Shown here: in pieces, positions 35,080-48,100 of the stretch
Layout of the letters: each line of letters starts with the position of its first letter
How positions within the stretch are numbered: position 1 is the stretch's first letter
Program-made: the position numbers and the translations under genes
Notes under the pieces: generated by a model
Databases searched by the model: none
The model's input: the letters and a program-made list of their open reading frames with translations, nothing else
What the model was told of the DNA's origin: nothing
Source of the DNA: Capsaspora owczarzaki ATCC 30864
Taxonomy: Eukaryota > Opisthokonta > Filasterea
Length of the DNA stretch: 64,000 nt
Assembly (NCBI RefSeq): GCF_000151315.2
Contig: NW_011887308.1
Coordinates: forward strand, 403,222-467,221
Reading direction: 5' to 3'

Positions 35080-35475
35080 TTGGTGCGGGTTTTTTGTTTT
35101 TGTTTTGGCAGGATTGGAGTATTTATTTTGAATATTGGTGTCTCAAATGTAACAACACTCAAATTGAAAAGCATCCCAAAAAAGACAGAGTCGACCACAC
35201 CCACGCGCGAATAGAAATCCATCAAACACGACAACAGAATGAGAAAGTATTCAACAAAGCCGAAAAGTGGGAAATTGAGGGAGGTGGAAATGCATCGGGC
35301 AGCTTTAAAGGAGGGGGCGAGGGGAGAGGGATGGGAGCACGAGGAAGATGTAGAAGAAGAAGAGAGCGAGCGAGGGACAGAACGAAACAACAACAATCGA
35401 ACGAAAGAGCAACCGAATTGATAGCAAAGATTACACCAAAGATGACAGAAGAAAACATGGAGATAACGTGGTGAA
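35080..35475. other. Convergent 3' region between ZNF207 and PP2Ac
   Basis: About 400 nt between two facing stop codons, purine-rich on the plus strand (35260-35420). It contains both 3' UTRs; no gene is seen. Confidence 0.45.
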
Positions 35476-37585
<2,110 letters not shown>

Positions 37586-38044
37586 GGCGTGTCAAATTAT
37601 ACAAACTAAAAAAAAAAAAAAAGCTTTTGATAAGACTGGGACTGAGCTTCTGAGAAAGGCAGCGGGGTGACGCAAACGCCAGCAAACAAATGCATGAGAT
37701 TTACATTTTGGTGATACAATGCATGCTCTCGAGCGCCAGCACCGGCCCTGCCACAGCGAAAGGTGAGCGAGCCTCAAATTTCTCCAATTTCAGATGCTTT
37801 CCTCTGTTCTCTCTCCCGTTTTTTTTTGGGCGTTTTCATCGAGCTTGCTGAGGATTCTTCACCAAGTACAAATCGGCCACACACATCCCTCCCATAGACA
37901 TGAATGCTGGACAACAATCTTGGGCGTTTCACTCTTTTTTTTTTTTTTTTTTTTTGTCTTTACAAAATTTTTCCTGGTTGACAGGCCCAGCACCACTCAG
38001 ACGCGCAATTCAGCACACATCAGCAAACCCAAAAGCATACAGCC
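37586..38044. other. Divergent promoter region of PP2Ac and PSMD12
   Basis: About 460 nt between two outward-facing start codons. It contains T runs (near 37936-37957) and no gene. It should hold both promoters. Confidence 0.5.
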
Positions 38045-40307
38045 ATGGCGGACGAAGAGCGTGCGGTCAAGATGGAGGAGGACTTGAGCGGCGTCGTTGA
38101 TGCTCGCCTGCCCGAAATCCAATCGCTCTCCGAGGTGCGTTCACTTCTCTCCCCCCCCCTCAGTCAGGCTCCCTGTCACACTGCACACAAAGCAACAAGC
38201 ACCCTTCCCCACAGGAGAGACGAGCGTGACGAATGGAAGTCGCGTTCAGCACCTTGTCAATGAGAAGCCATTGAGCAACACTCGAACAGCCGAGATCGCG
38301 AAACTCTTTCTTCCTCTCTGTTTGACATTGAACCAATTCTTTCGACTGACTCTCTGCGGCCCTGTCTGTCATGTACCCCAACCCTGACTCATCATCACAC
38401 ACGTTTGCTTTTGGGTCTCCGTTTTGCTCTCGCTGGTGATGTGCAGAGCGGCAAGGTGAACGAGGCCGTCGACCAGCTGCTTGCGCTCGAGAAGCAGACG
38501 CGCGTTGTAAGTTGCTGCTGCCGAGCGTTCTCGCTGTCATGCATTCATATTGTATTATTGTTGGAGCGGAATCAAAACTCACTGCGGTGCTTGGCGGTGG
38601 GACGCGGGCGATCGTCGATAGGCTTGCGATGCGTTGTCGACTGGCCGCGTTCTGGTCGCGATTGTCAGCACTCTGTTCAAAGCCAAGGATCTGAAATCGC
38701 TCAACGAGCAAATCATCTTCCTGTCAAAGCGTCGCGGCCTGCTCAAGGGCGTACGTTTCTTTTGTTTTTTCGTGTTCCGGATGCCTTGTGTGGCGGAAAT
38801 CAGGTTTGCGCTCAACTCTTCTATTGTCATCACTTTTTTTTGTGGTGGTGCAGGCCATCGCAAAGATGGTCCAAGAAGCCAGCACCTATGTGGAGCAGAT
38901 CTCAGACATGGAGCAAAAGCTCTCCTTGATCGAGACGTTGCGAACAGTCACGGCTGGCAAGGTGAGAGATTTTTTTTTTTTTTTTTTTTGTTTCTGCAAA
39001 TTTTTGTACGATTGGGCATTCTCTCACCGCGACTCCTCTTTCCTCCCCCTTATCTTCATCTCCATCTCCACAGATCTACGTCGAAATCGAACGCGCTCGT
39101 CTCACGCGCACGCTTGCCCAAATCCGAGAGGCGGAGGGCAAGATTGGCGAGGCGGCCGAAGTGCTGCAAGAGCTGCAGGTGGAGACGTTCGGCAGCATGG
39201 ATCGCAAGGAAAAGGTCGACTTTATTCTCGAGCAGATGCGCTTGTGCCTGGCCAAGCAAGACTTTATTCGCACACAAATCATCTCCAAGAAGATCAGCCC
39301 CAAGTTCTTTGACAATCCCGACCACCAGGAGCTCCGCATTCGATTCAACCAACTCATGATCCAAGTCGAGCAGCACGACCGCGACCACATGGCCACGAGC
39401 AAGCTCTACCGTGGCATCTATGCCACGTCTGCCGTCCAGAGCGACCCGGCCCAGTGGCACGCTGCGCTCCAGGCCGCTGTTCTCTACCTCATTCTTGCGC
39501 CATTCGACAACGAGCAGTCCGACCTCTTGCATCGCACCCAGGCAGACAAGCGTCTGAAGCAGTTGCCCCAGCTCGAGTAAGTAGTGTGAAAGTCAGCCTT
39601 TGACAGATTTTTTGTTTGTTTTTTGGAAAGCGAATGTTCATCCCCTTCTCCAATTCGTATTTCGATCCAGATCCTTGCTCAAACTCTTCACGACGGCCGA
39701 GCTCATCAACTGGGTTGACCTCGAGGCGACTTACGGTGCCGAACTTCGAAACGGCGACGTGTTTGCAGCAACCGAGGCTGGTGCTCAACGTTGGGAGGAT
39801 TTGAAGAAGCGTGTTATCGAGCACGTAAGTCTGGCCTTGTGGACAACCCCCCTTTTTTGAGACAGGGAGGGAAGATTTTTGGCTGATTTTGTTTATTTTT
39901 TTTTTTACTCAGAACATTCGCGTCATTTCCAAGTACTACACTCGCATTGACGCTGCTCGACTGGCCGAGTTGCTCAACCTGTCTGTCTTGGTAAGGCGTG
40001 CACTTGGGTTTGCCTTGTTTTCTCCCTGCTTTGCTCTTTCCCCGCGACTCACTCGTCACTCTCATCGTCACTCTCATCGTCACTTCCAAAGGAATCCGAG
40101 AAGCGTCTTTCAGAGCTAGTGGTCGCCAAAACCGTCTGGGCACGCATCGATCGTCCGTCCGGAATTGTCACTTTCAAGGAGGTCAAGGACCCTGCCGAGC
40201 GTCTGAACCAGTGGTCTCGCAACATTGACTCGCTCATGCACCTCGTGGACAAGACCACACACCTGATTGTGAAGGAGGAGATGGTGCACCGCATTGCTGC
40301 CAAGTAA
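38045..40307 (+). CDS. PSMD12: 26S proteasome non-ATPase subunit PSMD12/RPN5
   Basis: Eight exons (38045-38134, 38447-38506, 38622-38750, 38854-38961, 39074-39576, 39671-39824, 39913-39990, 40092-40307) join in phase to 445 residues, near the human 456. Family motifs: [72 protein letters not shown], then the PCI domain at the C-terminus ([40 protein letters not shown]). RPN5 is a scaffold PCI subunit of the 19S lid, needed for lid assembly and for the RPN11 deubiquitinase. Two introns contain long T runs near their donor side (for example 38969-38989). No missing segment is evident. Confidence 0.95.
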
Positions 40308-40702
40308 ACAGAACAAAAACAACAAGCCAAATCAAGTTGGTTCTTTTTTTTTTTTTTTGCGGGCAGTTTGTTTCGAGTGTATCTTGGTTGTTTTGTTTTG
40401 TGGCAAATGAAGCGAGTAGTCTCTCATCATTTGTATCAAGCCTTTGAGATCCACGCGCCAATTTGTTTGCTTGAAGCAAGCGAGCGGCACAGAACAAGAT
40501 GCGAGCTGCAAACGAATATCTTCGCCGCTTCTGCCTCTCTGCTTGCTTCCAAACCAAAATTCCCGAGCACTGCATACTGTCATCTCGTACATCCTCACCA
40601 CTCTCAGACACCCTGACACACTCTGGAACATTGAATGAGAAAAACACACTTCGAGGTGTTTTTTTTTCTCTTCACTCTTTTTTTTTCAAACAAACTCAAA
40701 CC
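40308..40702. other. Region between PSMD12 and the synaptogyrin gene
   Basis: About 395 nt between two plus-strand genes, with T runs near 40343-40358 and 40660-40690 (the latter just before the synaptogyrin start). No gene is seen. Confidence 0.4.
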
Positions 40703-42290
40703 ATGGACGGATCTCAATCTGGTTCCCCCGCCGACGCTGTCAAGCGCCCCACTTTCATCCTCAGCGCCCTCAACTGGGTACGCCCCCCCCCCACTGCTCT
40801 CTCTTGTTCGCTCGCTCGGTCGGTCTCTTGCTCTGCTTCCCCAGCCACACGAGGCACAGTCAATGGAAAAAAAACAGCAAACAAAAACTTTTTTTTTTTT
40901 TTTTCGCTTCCTCCCTTTCAGCCGTTCTTCTTTTGCGTGCTGCTGCTGCCATCGCGACTGCCAGCGGCCATCGCTGCGCCAACCGCGCTCTTGCCTTGCC
41001 CACTCGCTTGCCTGCCACGCCACGCGTGTCTGCGTCGCCGTTCTCGTCGTCGCTCGCCCGTGCAGCGAAAGCGAACGAAAGCACGAGATCACCTCTTTTT
41101 TTTTTTTTTTGTATTTTATTTTATTTTATTTTCCCGCCTCCTTCCGTCTCTTCCTTTCTCCGTTCTCTTTTGCTGCCATCGTCGCCAATGCACGTCCTTC
41201 GTCATCTCGTCGACGACCAGGCAACACGCGCGCTGCCCTTCCACCTCGCTCTGCGCCTGCCATCGGCTGCCCAAAGCGACAATGACGCACGGCTCGTGTG
41301 AGCGTTTGTTTGCTCATCGATCACAAGCTTTTTTTTTCTTTTCTTTTTCTTTCTCTTTTGCTATTGTTTTTCAATATTGGATTTTTGAAAAAGCGACAAT
41401 TTCGTCACACTCGGGGAAAAAAAAAAAAAAAATTCAAAAAAAAAAAAACACTTTTTTTCAAGTTTGATTTATTTCTGTTTGGAAACAAACAACCATCGTC
41501 TTGTTTCGAGACGTTTGAGAACTGCATATTGTCACCCGTCACGTAGAAGCGTGAGAGAGACAGAGACAGAGAGAGAGCGAGGGAGAGAGAGAGAGAGAGA
41601 GAGCGCGTCGACTTCAAGCAGTCTGCCCAAGAAACTCAGAAAAACCATCAACACTGATGCTCTACGTTGCGATGTCCTCTGAACTTCTACAAATCTCACT
41701 TTATGCTTGTTTTCGGTTATCGTTATTATTATTGTTATTTTTTTTTGTAGCTCTTCGCCATCATCGTCTTCGGATGCATCGCCGACAAGGTCAAGGTCTC
41801 TGGCGGCTGCTACTATGACCTCGACGACAACGCGTGCGGCTACGGCATTGCGATTGGCGTTATTGCATTCATTGCTGCCTCGCTGTTCATGCTCTTTGAG
41901 TTTGTCGGCGACCGTTTCGGTGCCCTCCAAAAGTTCCTGACCCTCTTCACCCTCGGCTTCTCTGTTCTCTGGACTTTCCTCTGGTTTGTCGGCTTCTGCT
42001 ACCTCACCGACAAGTGGGTCAAGTTCGACTTCAAGGACCAGGTCGAGTCGGACGTCAAGAACAACGCCCAGGCTGCCATTGCCTTCTCCTTCTTCTCCAT
42101 CATCACCTGGGCTGCCTTCTCCTTCCTCACCCTCAAGAAGTGGCGTCTTGGTGGCCAGGCCGTCGACAACAGTGCCCCCGCCCCCTACACCAACTACCAG
42201 GCCGACACTGGCAACAACTTTGCTCCCCCGCCGTTCCAAGGCGACCAGAGCGGCTATGCCCAGCCATCGACCGGCTACGGTCAGGCCTAA
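40703..42290 (+). CDS. Synaptogyrin-like MARVEL-domain membrane protein
   Basis: Two exons (40703-40777 and 41751-42290) join in phase to 204 residues. The sequence KRPTFILSALNW/LFAIIVFG, then DDNACGYGIAIGVIAFIA, FLWFVGFCYLTDKW and AAIAFSFFSIITWAAFSFL follow the synaptogyrin pattern, including the family's FLWFVGFCYL signature. Four membrane spans lie near residues 19-38, 56-77, 87-110 and 130-150, with both ends cytosolic. The tail is rich in Pro, Gly, Gln and Tyr (QSGYAQPSTGYGQA), as in animal synaptogyrins. In animals these proteins sit in small secretory and synaptic-like vesicles; here a general vesicle traffic role is inferred. The 973-nt intron holds long T and A runs and a GA repeat (41554-41605) and is unusually long for this window. 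Confidence 0.85.
41554..41605 (+). repeat. (GA)n-rich microsatellite
   Basis: An imperfect GAGAGA/GACAGA tract within the intron of the synaptogyrin-like gene. Confidence 0.85.
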
Positions 42291-42689
42291 AACCCGCAGC
42301 ACTGTGCGACAGCTCGAGTGTGCCAGAGCATCACAAACAAATCCAAAAAAACAAAAAAAAAAAAGGAGGGAACGGAAGAGAGAGCGTGGCGCGGTTGCTG
42401 GGCGATGCGGTCGTTCTTTGATTGTCGCTTCTTTTTGCCAGTTTGTGTCTTCCTGTAGTATTTCCGAACGGTTGTTTTCTTTTTTTGCCTGTTGTCGTGA
42501 ATGGCCTGTGTTTTTCTGCCCCTTTTTGTTCGCCTCGCATTAAAGCAACCAGCACTTTTTGAAAAGCTACAAGAATTTCGCCGCTTCCCATTCATTCCAG
42601 TTCCAATTGATGGTTGTTCTGATGCACGTCACGTCTTTGAGTATTTTTCTCGGCATTGTCAATGTTTCCTGCACCATCGCAACACATAG
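42291..42689. other. Convergent 3' region between synaptogyrin and the LCL2-like gene
   Basis: About 400 nt between two facing stop codons, with an A run near 42340-42364 and T-rich sequence. It holds both 3' UTRs; no gene is visible. Confidence 0.4.
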
Positions 42690-43133
42690 CTACAAGCGCT
42701 TCTTGCAGGGCGAACCGGCAGCGAGGCAGGTGTACCAGTCGCCAACCGCGCACTTGACTTCCTTGAGCGACGCGTCGCATGGACAGTCGATTGCACGAGG
42801 AACGCAGTGCTTGTTGTCCTTGCACCGGAAGCAGTCTGGCAATGAGGCGGGGGAACGGCAAGTCATCAAAAGCCAAAAAGTCAGCAGAGATCTCCACTCA
42901 CATCCGCATCGCCTCGTTGCTCACTCACCATTGTCAAACTGGGGCTGTTGTTGCTGTTGTTGCTGTTGCTGTTGCTGCTGCTGCTGCTGCTGGTCGCCGC
43001 CAAAGAAGCCGCCGCCGTCGCCGCCAAAGTTGAACTGGAACTGCGCGGCCGCCGGCTGCGACCCGCCAAGCACGAGCACGACCGCCACAATCGCAAGCAG
43101 CGCAAGCGTCAATGGCCGAACAATCATCTTCAT
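42690..43133 (-). CDS. Small secreted Cys-rich protein, LCL2-like
   Basis: Two minus-strand exons (43133-42929 and 42835-42690) join in phase to 116 residues. The start is MKMIVRPLTLALLAIVAV, an evident signal peptide, then QFQFNFGGDGGGFFGG, a run of about 16 Gln, and PQFDNG. Exon 2 encodes a Cys-rich module (CFRCKDNKHCVPRAIDCPCD ... VKCAVGDWYTC). The order signal peptide, QF/FFGG segment, poly-Gln and a CVP..DCPC module matches the fungal LCL2 family, linked to ER-associated degradation and lifespan in yeast. The protein is short, so similarity rests on few residues and the assignment is moderate. A second in-frame Met follows two residues later. The start is 130 nt from the divergent endonuclease V start. 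Confidence 0.65.
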
Positions 43134-43263
43134 AACAAACGAGGGTTTTCTGTTTTGTTGAGTGTTTTGGGGTTGTTGGAGGTTCAACGAAAAAAGTAAG
43201 ACTGAAACGAAACTGAGAAGCTGAGCTTGTGCGCTCGATTTGGACTGTTCAGTCTTTTGGTCA
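43134..43263. promoter_or_regulatory. Short bidirectional promoter region
   Basis: Only 130 nt separate the divergent start codons of the LCL2-like gene (minus) and the endonuclease V gene (plus), so both promoters must overlap here. No specific element is recognised. Confidence 0.55.
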
Positions 43264-44813
43264 ATGTCAACATCGAGTCAAATGTCTGCTGCTGCTGCTG
43301 CTCCAGCACCGAACGAGGAAAACCGTCTCGTGAGCCCTTCTGAAGTCGACGAGCAAGTGCTCAGCAGCTGGACAGAGTGAGTGGGAGAGAGAGAGAGCGA
43401 GAGAGAGCTATCAACAAAGCTCAATCAAGTCTGAGCTTTTTGGATGCCGCATTTCAGCGACTCACTGCGAAACTCAACAATCCTTGCAACAGCGAGCAGA
43501 ACAGACTGAAAGAGCGCCTGGACACGACAGACAATGCCACTGGGTTTGCGCCCGTCGGTCAAGGCGAAGCGGGTGAGTTGCTGATGATGATGATGCGAAT
43601 CTGTGTGCGCGTTGCGTCACTGCGCAGCACTCGGCCCTGGTCGTTGGACCCGGTTGCGCACTTTTGATGGATGGATCGCTTCTGGAGTGTCTCAACCCCC
43701 TTTGTTTGTGGGGAACAGAGTCGGCGACGGATGGACTTGGATTGCCGCCGCTGCGTCTCGTTGGTGGAGTGGACATTAGCTTTGTCAAGGGCGATCCGAA
43801 GGCTGCATGCGCATCGCTTGTCGTGCTGTCCTTCCCGGAAATGAAAGTCAGTCTGATGATGCAATTTCTGAATGTTCAAAACAAAAAAAAAGGTTGTATG
43901 AGGGTTTGTTGGAGCAAACAAACACCTCAACCCGCCTCGTTTTTGGCAGGTTGTTTACGAGAATTTCGAGATGGTCGAGCTCACGCTCCCGTACATCCCG
44001 GGGTTTCTTGCATTCCGCGAAGTCAACTTTCTGGTAGCGCTGTTGGATCGTTTGAGAGCCCAGCAGCCAGAGCTTCTTCCACAGGTAAGGGTTTGCATTG
44101 AAAGATGTTGATGGCCAGTTTTCCTGGAGCATGCACTTGCTCACTTGGCTGCGTTTCTGTGGCATCGCCATCAACCGATCCAGCTGATCTTTGTCGATGG
44201 GAATGGCGTCTTGCACCAAAGAGGTAAGGGCGAAATGATGGTTGTTGGGTTGATTTTCTCTTTTGGAAAGCAGTGTCAGCCTCGATGCATTTCGGCGGTC
44301 CAACGACTATATATTGACCGTGCTTGCTCGACATTCACAGGATTTGGTCTGGCAAGTCACCTCGGTGTGTTGGTCGACATCCCAACAATCGGCATTGGCA
44401 AGACCATTTTCCACGTCGACGGCATTGACATGAATCACGTCAAGACTATGGTGGTACCCAAGCTTAGTCACAGTGGGGCGACAGCCAAGCTAGTGGGCAT
44501 TTCAGGTCGAGAATGGGGAGCGGTATGCACTTTGTTTTTTCTGGGGGATTCAGCCGCATGAATCGATCGGACTTGCACTTCTTTTCAACGCACTCATTGA
44601 ACTGCTCGACTTCTATCATAGGCGCTTCGAAGTACCGAGGACTCGACAAACCCAGTGTTCATTTCTGTTGGCCATCGCATCTCCCTCGACCATGCCATCC
44701 GAATCACCAAAACGAGTTGTCTCCATCGCATCCCAGAGCCTGTTCGTCAAGCCGACTTGCGATCAAGGCAGTATCTTCGAGATCATCCTTATAGCAGCGG
44801 GGTTGCGAAATGA
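43264..44813 (+). CDS. ENDOV: Endonuclease V
   Basis: Seven exons (43264-43376, 43493-43572, 43719-43846, 43950-44084, 44130-44223, 44341-44522, 44622-44813) join in phase to 307 residues. Catalytic motifs are intact: LVGGVDISFVKGD (first Asp), LPYIPGFLAFREV (Glu), IFVDGNGVLHQRG (Asp), IPTIGIGKT (Lys). The C-terminus has NPVFISVGHRISLDHA and CLHRIPEPVRQAD, both conserved in the family. ENDOV cuts nucleic acid one phosphodiester 3' of inosine; eukaryotic forms act mainly on inosine-containing RNA. Some acceptors were chosen because nearer CAG sites lead to a stop (for example exon 2 starts at 43493 and exon 5 at 44130). The N-terminus is a short Ala/Ser-rich extension. The gene is convergent with the ABCC transporter across a CA microsatellite. 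Confidence 0.93.
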
Positions 44814-44903
44814 TCCTGCCGCTGCGAATAATGCGACATGTTGTCTGTTGATTTTGTTGATTTTGCTCATTTTGTTGATTTTGTAAAAATTGTAATTGTC
44901 TGA

Positions 44904-45153
<250 letters not shown>

Positions 45154-45195
45154 AACGACACAAACTTCGTTCGATTGAAATCACCACAAAGCTGT

Positions 45196-48100
45196 TCACA
45201 ACGAGGCACTGGCGACGACTCCTTCAGACTTGGCCATGCCGAAAAACACGGTGGAGGGATTGGCGAGCAGCTTTGCTGGCGTATCAAACTCGACAATGCG
45301 TCCAGCGTCCAGCACCATGATTCTGTCGACACAAACAAGAAACCAACCACCACAAAAAGTGAGAAAAAAGTGAAATGAAAACCAACAGAGGAAAAAAAAA
45401 AAAAAAAAAAACAATCGCTACATCGTCATCTCAAAACCCTTTATACCTGTCACTGTCCAAAATGGTGTTGAGACGATGGGCAATGGTCAGAACAGTGCAG
45501 TGGGAAAACTCGGTGCGAATGGCCTGCTGGATGAGCGCATCGCTCTCGACATCGAGCGCGCTGGTGGCTTCGTCGAGAACGAGAATGCGCGTTCGTCGGA
45601 GGAGCGCACGAGCCAAGCACATGAGCTGGCGTTGACCAACACTAAAGTTGTCGCCGCCTTCGTTGACAGGAGCGTCCAGCCTGAGGTCGAGGGCTTGGAT
45701 GGCCGGCTTGAGATGCGCACGCTCGAGCGCCTCCCACAGACGCGAGTCCTCGTACTGGTTGAGGGGGTCGAGGTTGCTGCGCACTGTGCCCGAAAACAGG
45801 ACGGGGTCTTGCGGGATGATGTTGAGATTGCGGCGCAAGTCGTCCAGTCCAATCGTTGAAATGTTGATTCCGTCAATGACAATGCTGCCGCCAGCAGCCT
45901 CCAGCAGGCGGAACAGGGCGAGCGTCAACGAGGTTTTGCCGGCGCCAGTGCGACCGCAGATGCCAATCTTCTCGCCGGGCTGGATCTCGGCATTGATGCC
46001 GCGCAGCACAAGGTCCAAGCCTGGACGGTAGCGCACAGCATAGTCCTTGAAGGAGATGGCGCCTCGATCGGGCCAACCGATGGAGGGACGCGCAGTGTCA
46101 ACAACGCGCTCAGCCTCCGAGTCAATCTCGGCGTACTCCTTGATGCGCTCCACGGCAACAATGTTCGTCTCCAACTCGCTGGACATGCGGACCATCCAGT
46201 TGAGCGTCTGGGTGACTTGCAACGCGTAGCTGATGGACAGACCCACGAGACCAGGATTGACAGAGTCGCGGCCGAGCACGGCAAAGAGAGCGGCAAGGAG
46301 AACAATCAGATTGCCGATAAACTCGAGCCGGATGGCGAGCCAACGGTTGGAGGCAATGGACGGGTAGTAGGCACGCTGGTTTTCGTCAATCTTGGTGGAG
46401 TTGTCCTGCATAAACCGCCTGCGCTGGGAATAGGCGCGAATGGAGCTGACGCCCGTCAAAGTTTCCGAAAAGTGCGCATAGATGGGCGAGCGCGAGACAG
46501 AGTCGAGACGCTTGAGCTGGCGCGAGGTTGCGACATAGAACCGCTGAATGGCGACATACAGCACGGCCAGCGGCAGCACAGCAGCCAAGAAGAGTGGGGT
46601 CGAATAGGCAATGACAATGACAATGGACGCAACACGGAAAATCATGCCCAAGAACGATCGCAGCGAGGACGGGATGGTTTCGTCCAAAATGTAGACATCC
46701 TTGCTGAAGCGGTTGACAATGCGACCCATGGGCGTCGTGTCAAAGAAGGCCATCGGGGAGCGCAAAACACGGTAGAGCATGGACTGGTGCATCATCTCGG
46801 ACGCGTGGATGGAGCTGAGCGCTTGGACAAAGGTGGCGAAAAACACGGTGATGGCGTTTCCGATGCCGAGCGCCGCATAGATGCCGAGATAGTAAGGGTT
46901 GTCATTGCTGGTGGCGACAGGGTCCTCGTCGGACGAGTCGCTCCAGTGGGAGAGCCACAGGTTGGAGCCCACTTGCAGAGCCTGGCCCACAATGTACATG
47001 CCGCAGATGATGGCGCACAGCCAAAATCCGTTGGCGCGCATATAGTCCTTGTAGACGCTCATCTTGACGCTGCCAGCCTCCATGCCTTCCTTGGCAACGA
47101 GCTGGTTGCCGGCTGGCTCTGTTGTCTTGGCCGCCTTTGTCGGGGCTGCGTCCACTGCCTTGCCGTCGGGCGCCTTGGCATCGCCAGGCTTGGCCTCGTC
47201 GGCGCCTGCTTCCGCGTCGGCGGCATGCTTCCGCTGGGATTCGGCCTCGGCCTCAGCGGCATACTCGGCCAAAAAGCGCGAAAAGTCCTGGCCGTCCTCC
47301 TTGAGACGCGAGTACGAGCCCGACTCGGTGATGCAACCATCGCGCACCACAACAATCTTGTCCATTTGCGGCAAAAACCTCACGGAATGCGTGACAAGAA
47401 TGCGAACCTTGTCGCGAAGGATGGAACGCGAGCCCAGGACGTTGTCGAAAATGTGCTTGCCAACGTGCGCGTCGACTGCGCTGAGCGGGTCATCCAGAAT
47501 ATAAATGTCACAGTTTTGGTACACGGCGCGGGCAATGCTGACGCGCTGCTTTTGGCCACCACTGAGATTGATGCCCTTCTCGCCAATTTCCGTCAAATCG
47601 CCACCAGGAAGCATGTCCAGATCCTGCTTGAGCGCGCACGCATCAATCACACGTGCGTAGCGATCGGGGTCGTAGCGCTGGCCAAACAGAATGTTGTCGC
47701 GCAAGGTGCCGTTCTGAATCCACGGTTGCTGCGGGACGTACGCGACCGACCCAGTCACATAGACGTCGCCGCCGGTCTTTTCCATGTCGCCCAACAAGGC
47801 AGCGACGAGCGAGGACTTGCCGCAGCCCACACGGCCGACAACGGCGGTGAGCGTGTTGTCGACTGCCTCAAAGTGAATGTTCCGGAGGACTGGCTCGGGC
47901 GACTCGGTCGTCCATTTGAACTGGCCATTGCGGACGAGCACGCGCACCTTGCGCGCAACAGAGACACCCGCAGCGCCATTGTTCGACGAGGTGCCATGGG
48001 GGTCGACGGGTACCATGCGCGTATCGTCCATGTCGCGGGGCAGCGCGCGCATCACGTTGGAGGACTTGAGCTCGTCGAGCATGAGGAACTTGATCAGGCG

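Noticed and set aside
40860-41300. Extra coding exons inside the long synaptogyrin intron
   Set aside because: The two outer exons already join in phase at a conserved position (SALNW/LFAI), and the intron frames are homopolymer-rich without conserved motifs.
47430-47520. Asp instead of Glu after Walker B in NBD1 of the ABC transporter as a defect
   Set aside because: This is the normal state of NBD1 in the ABCC family.
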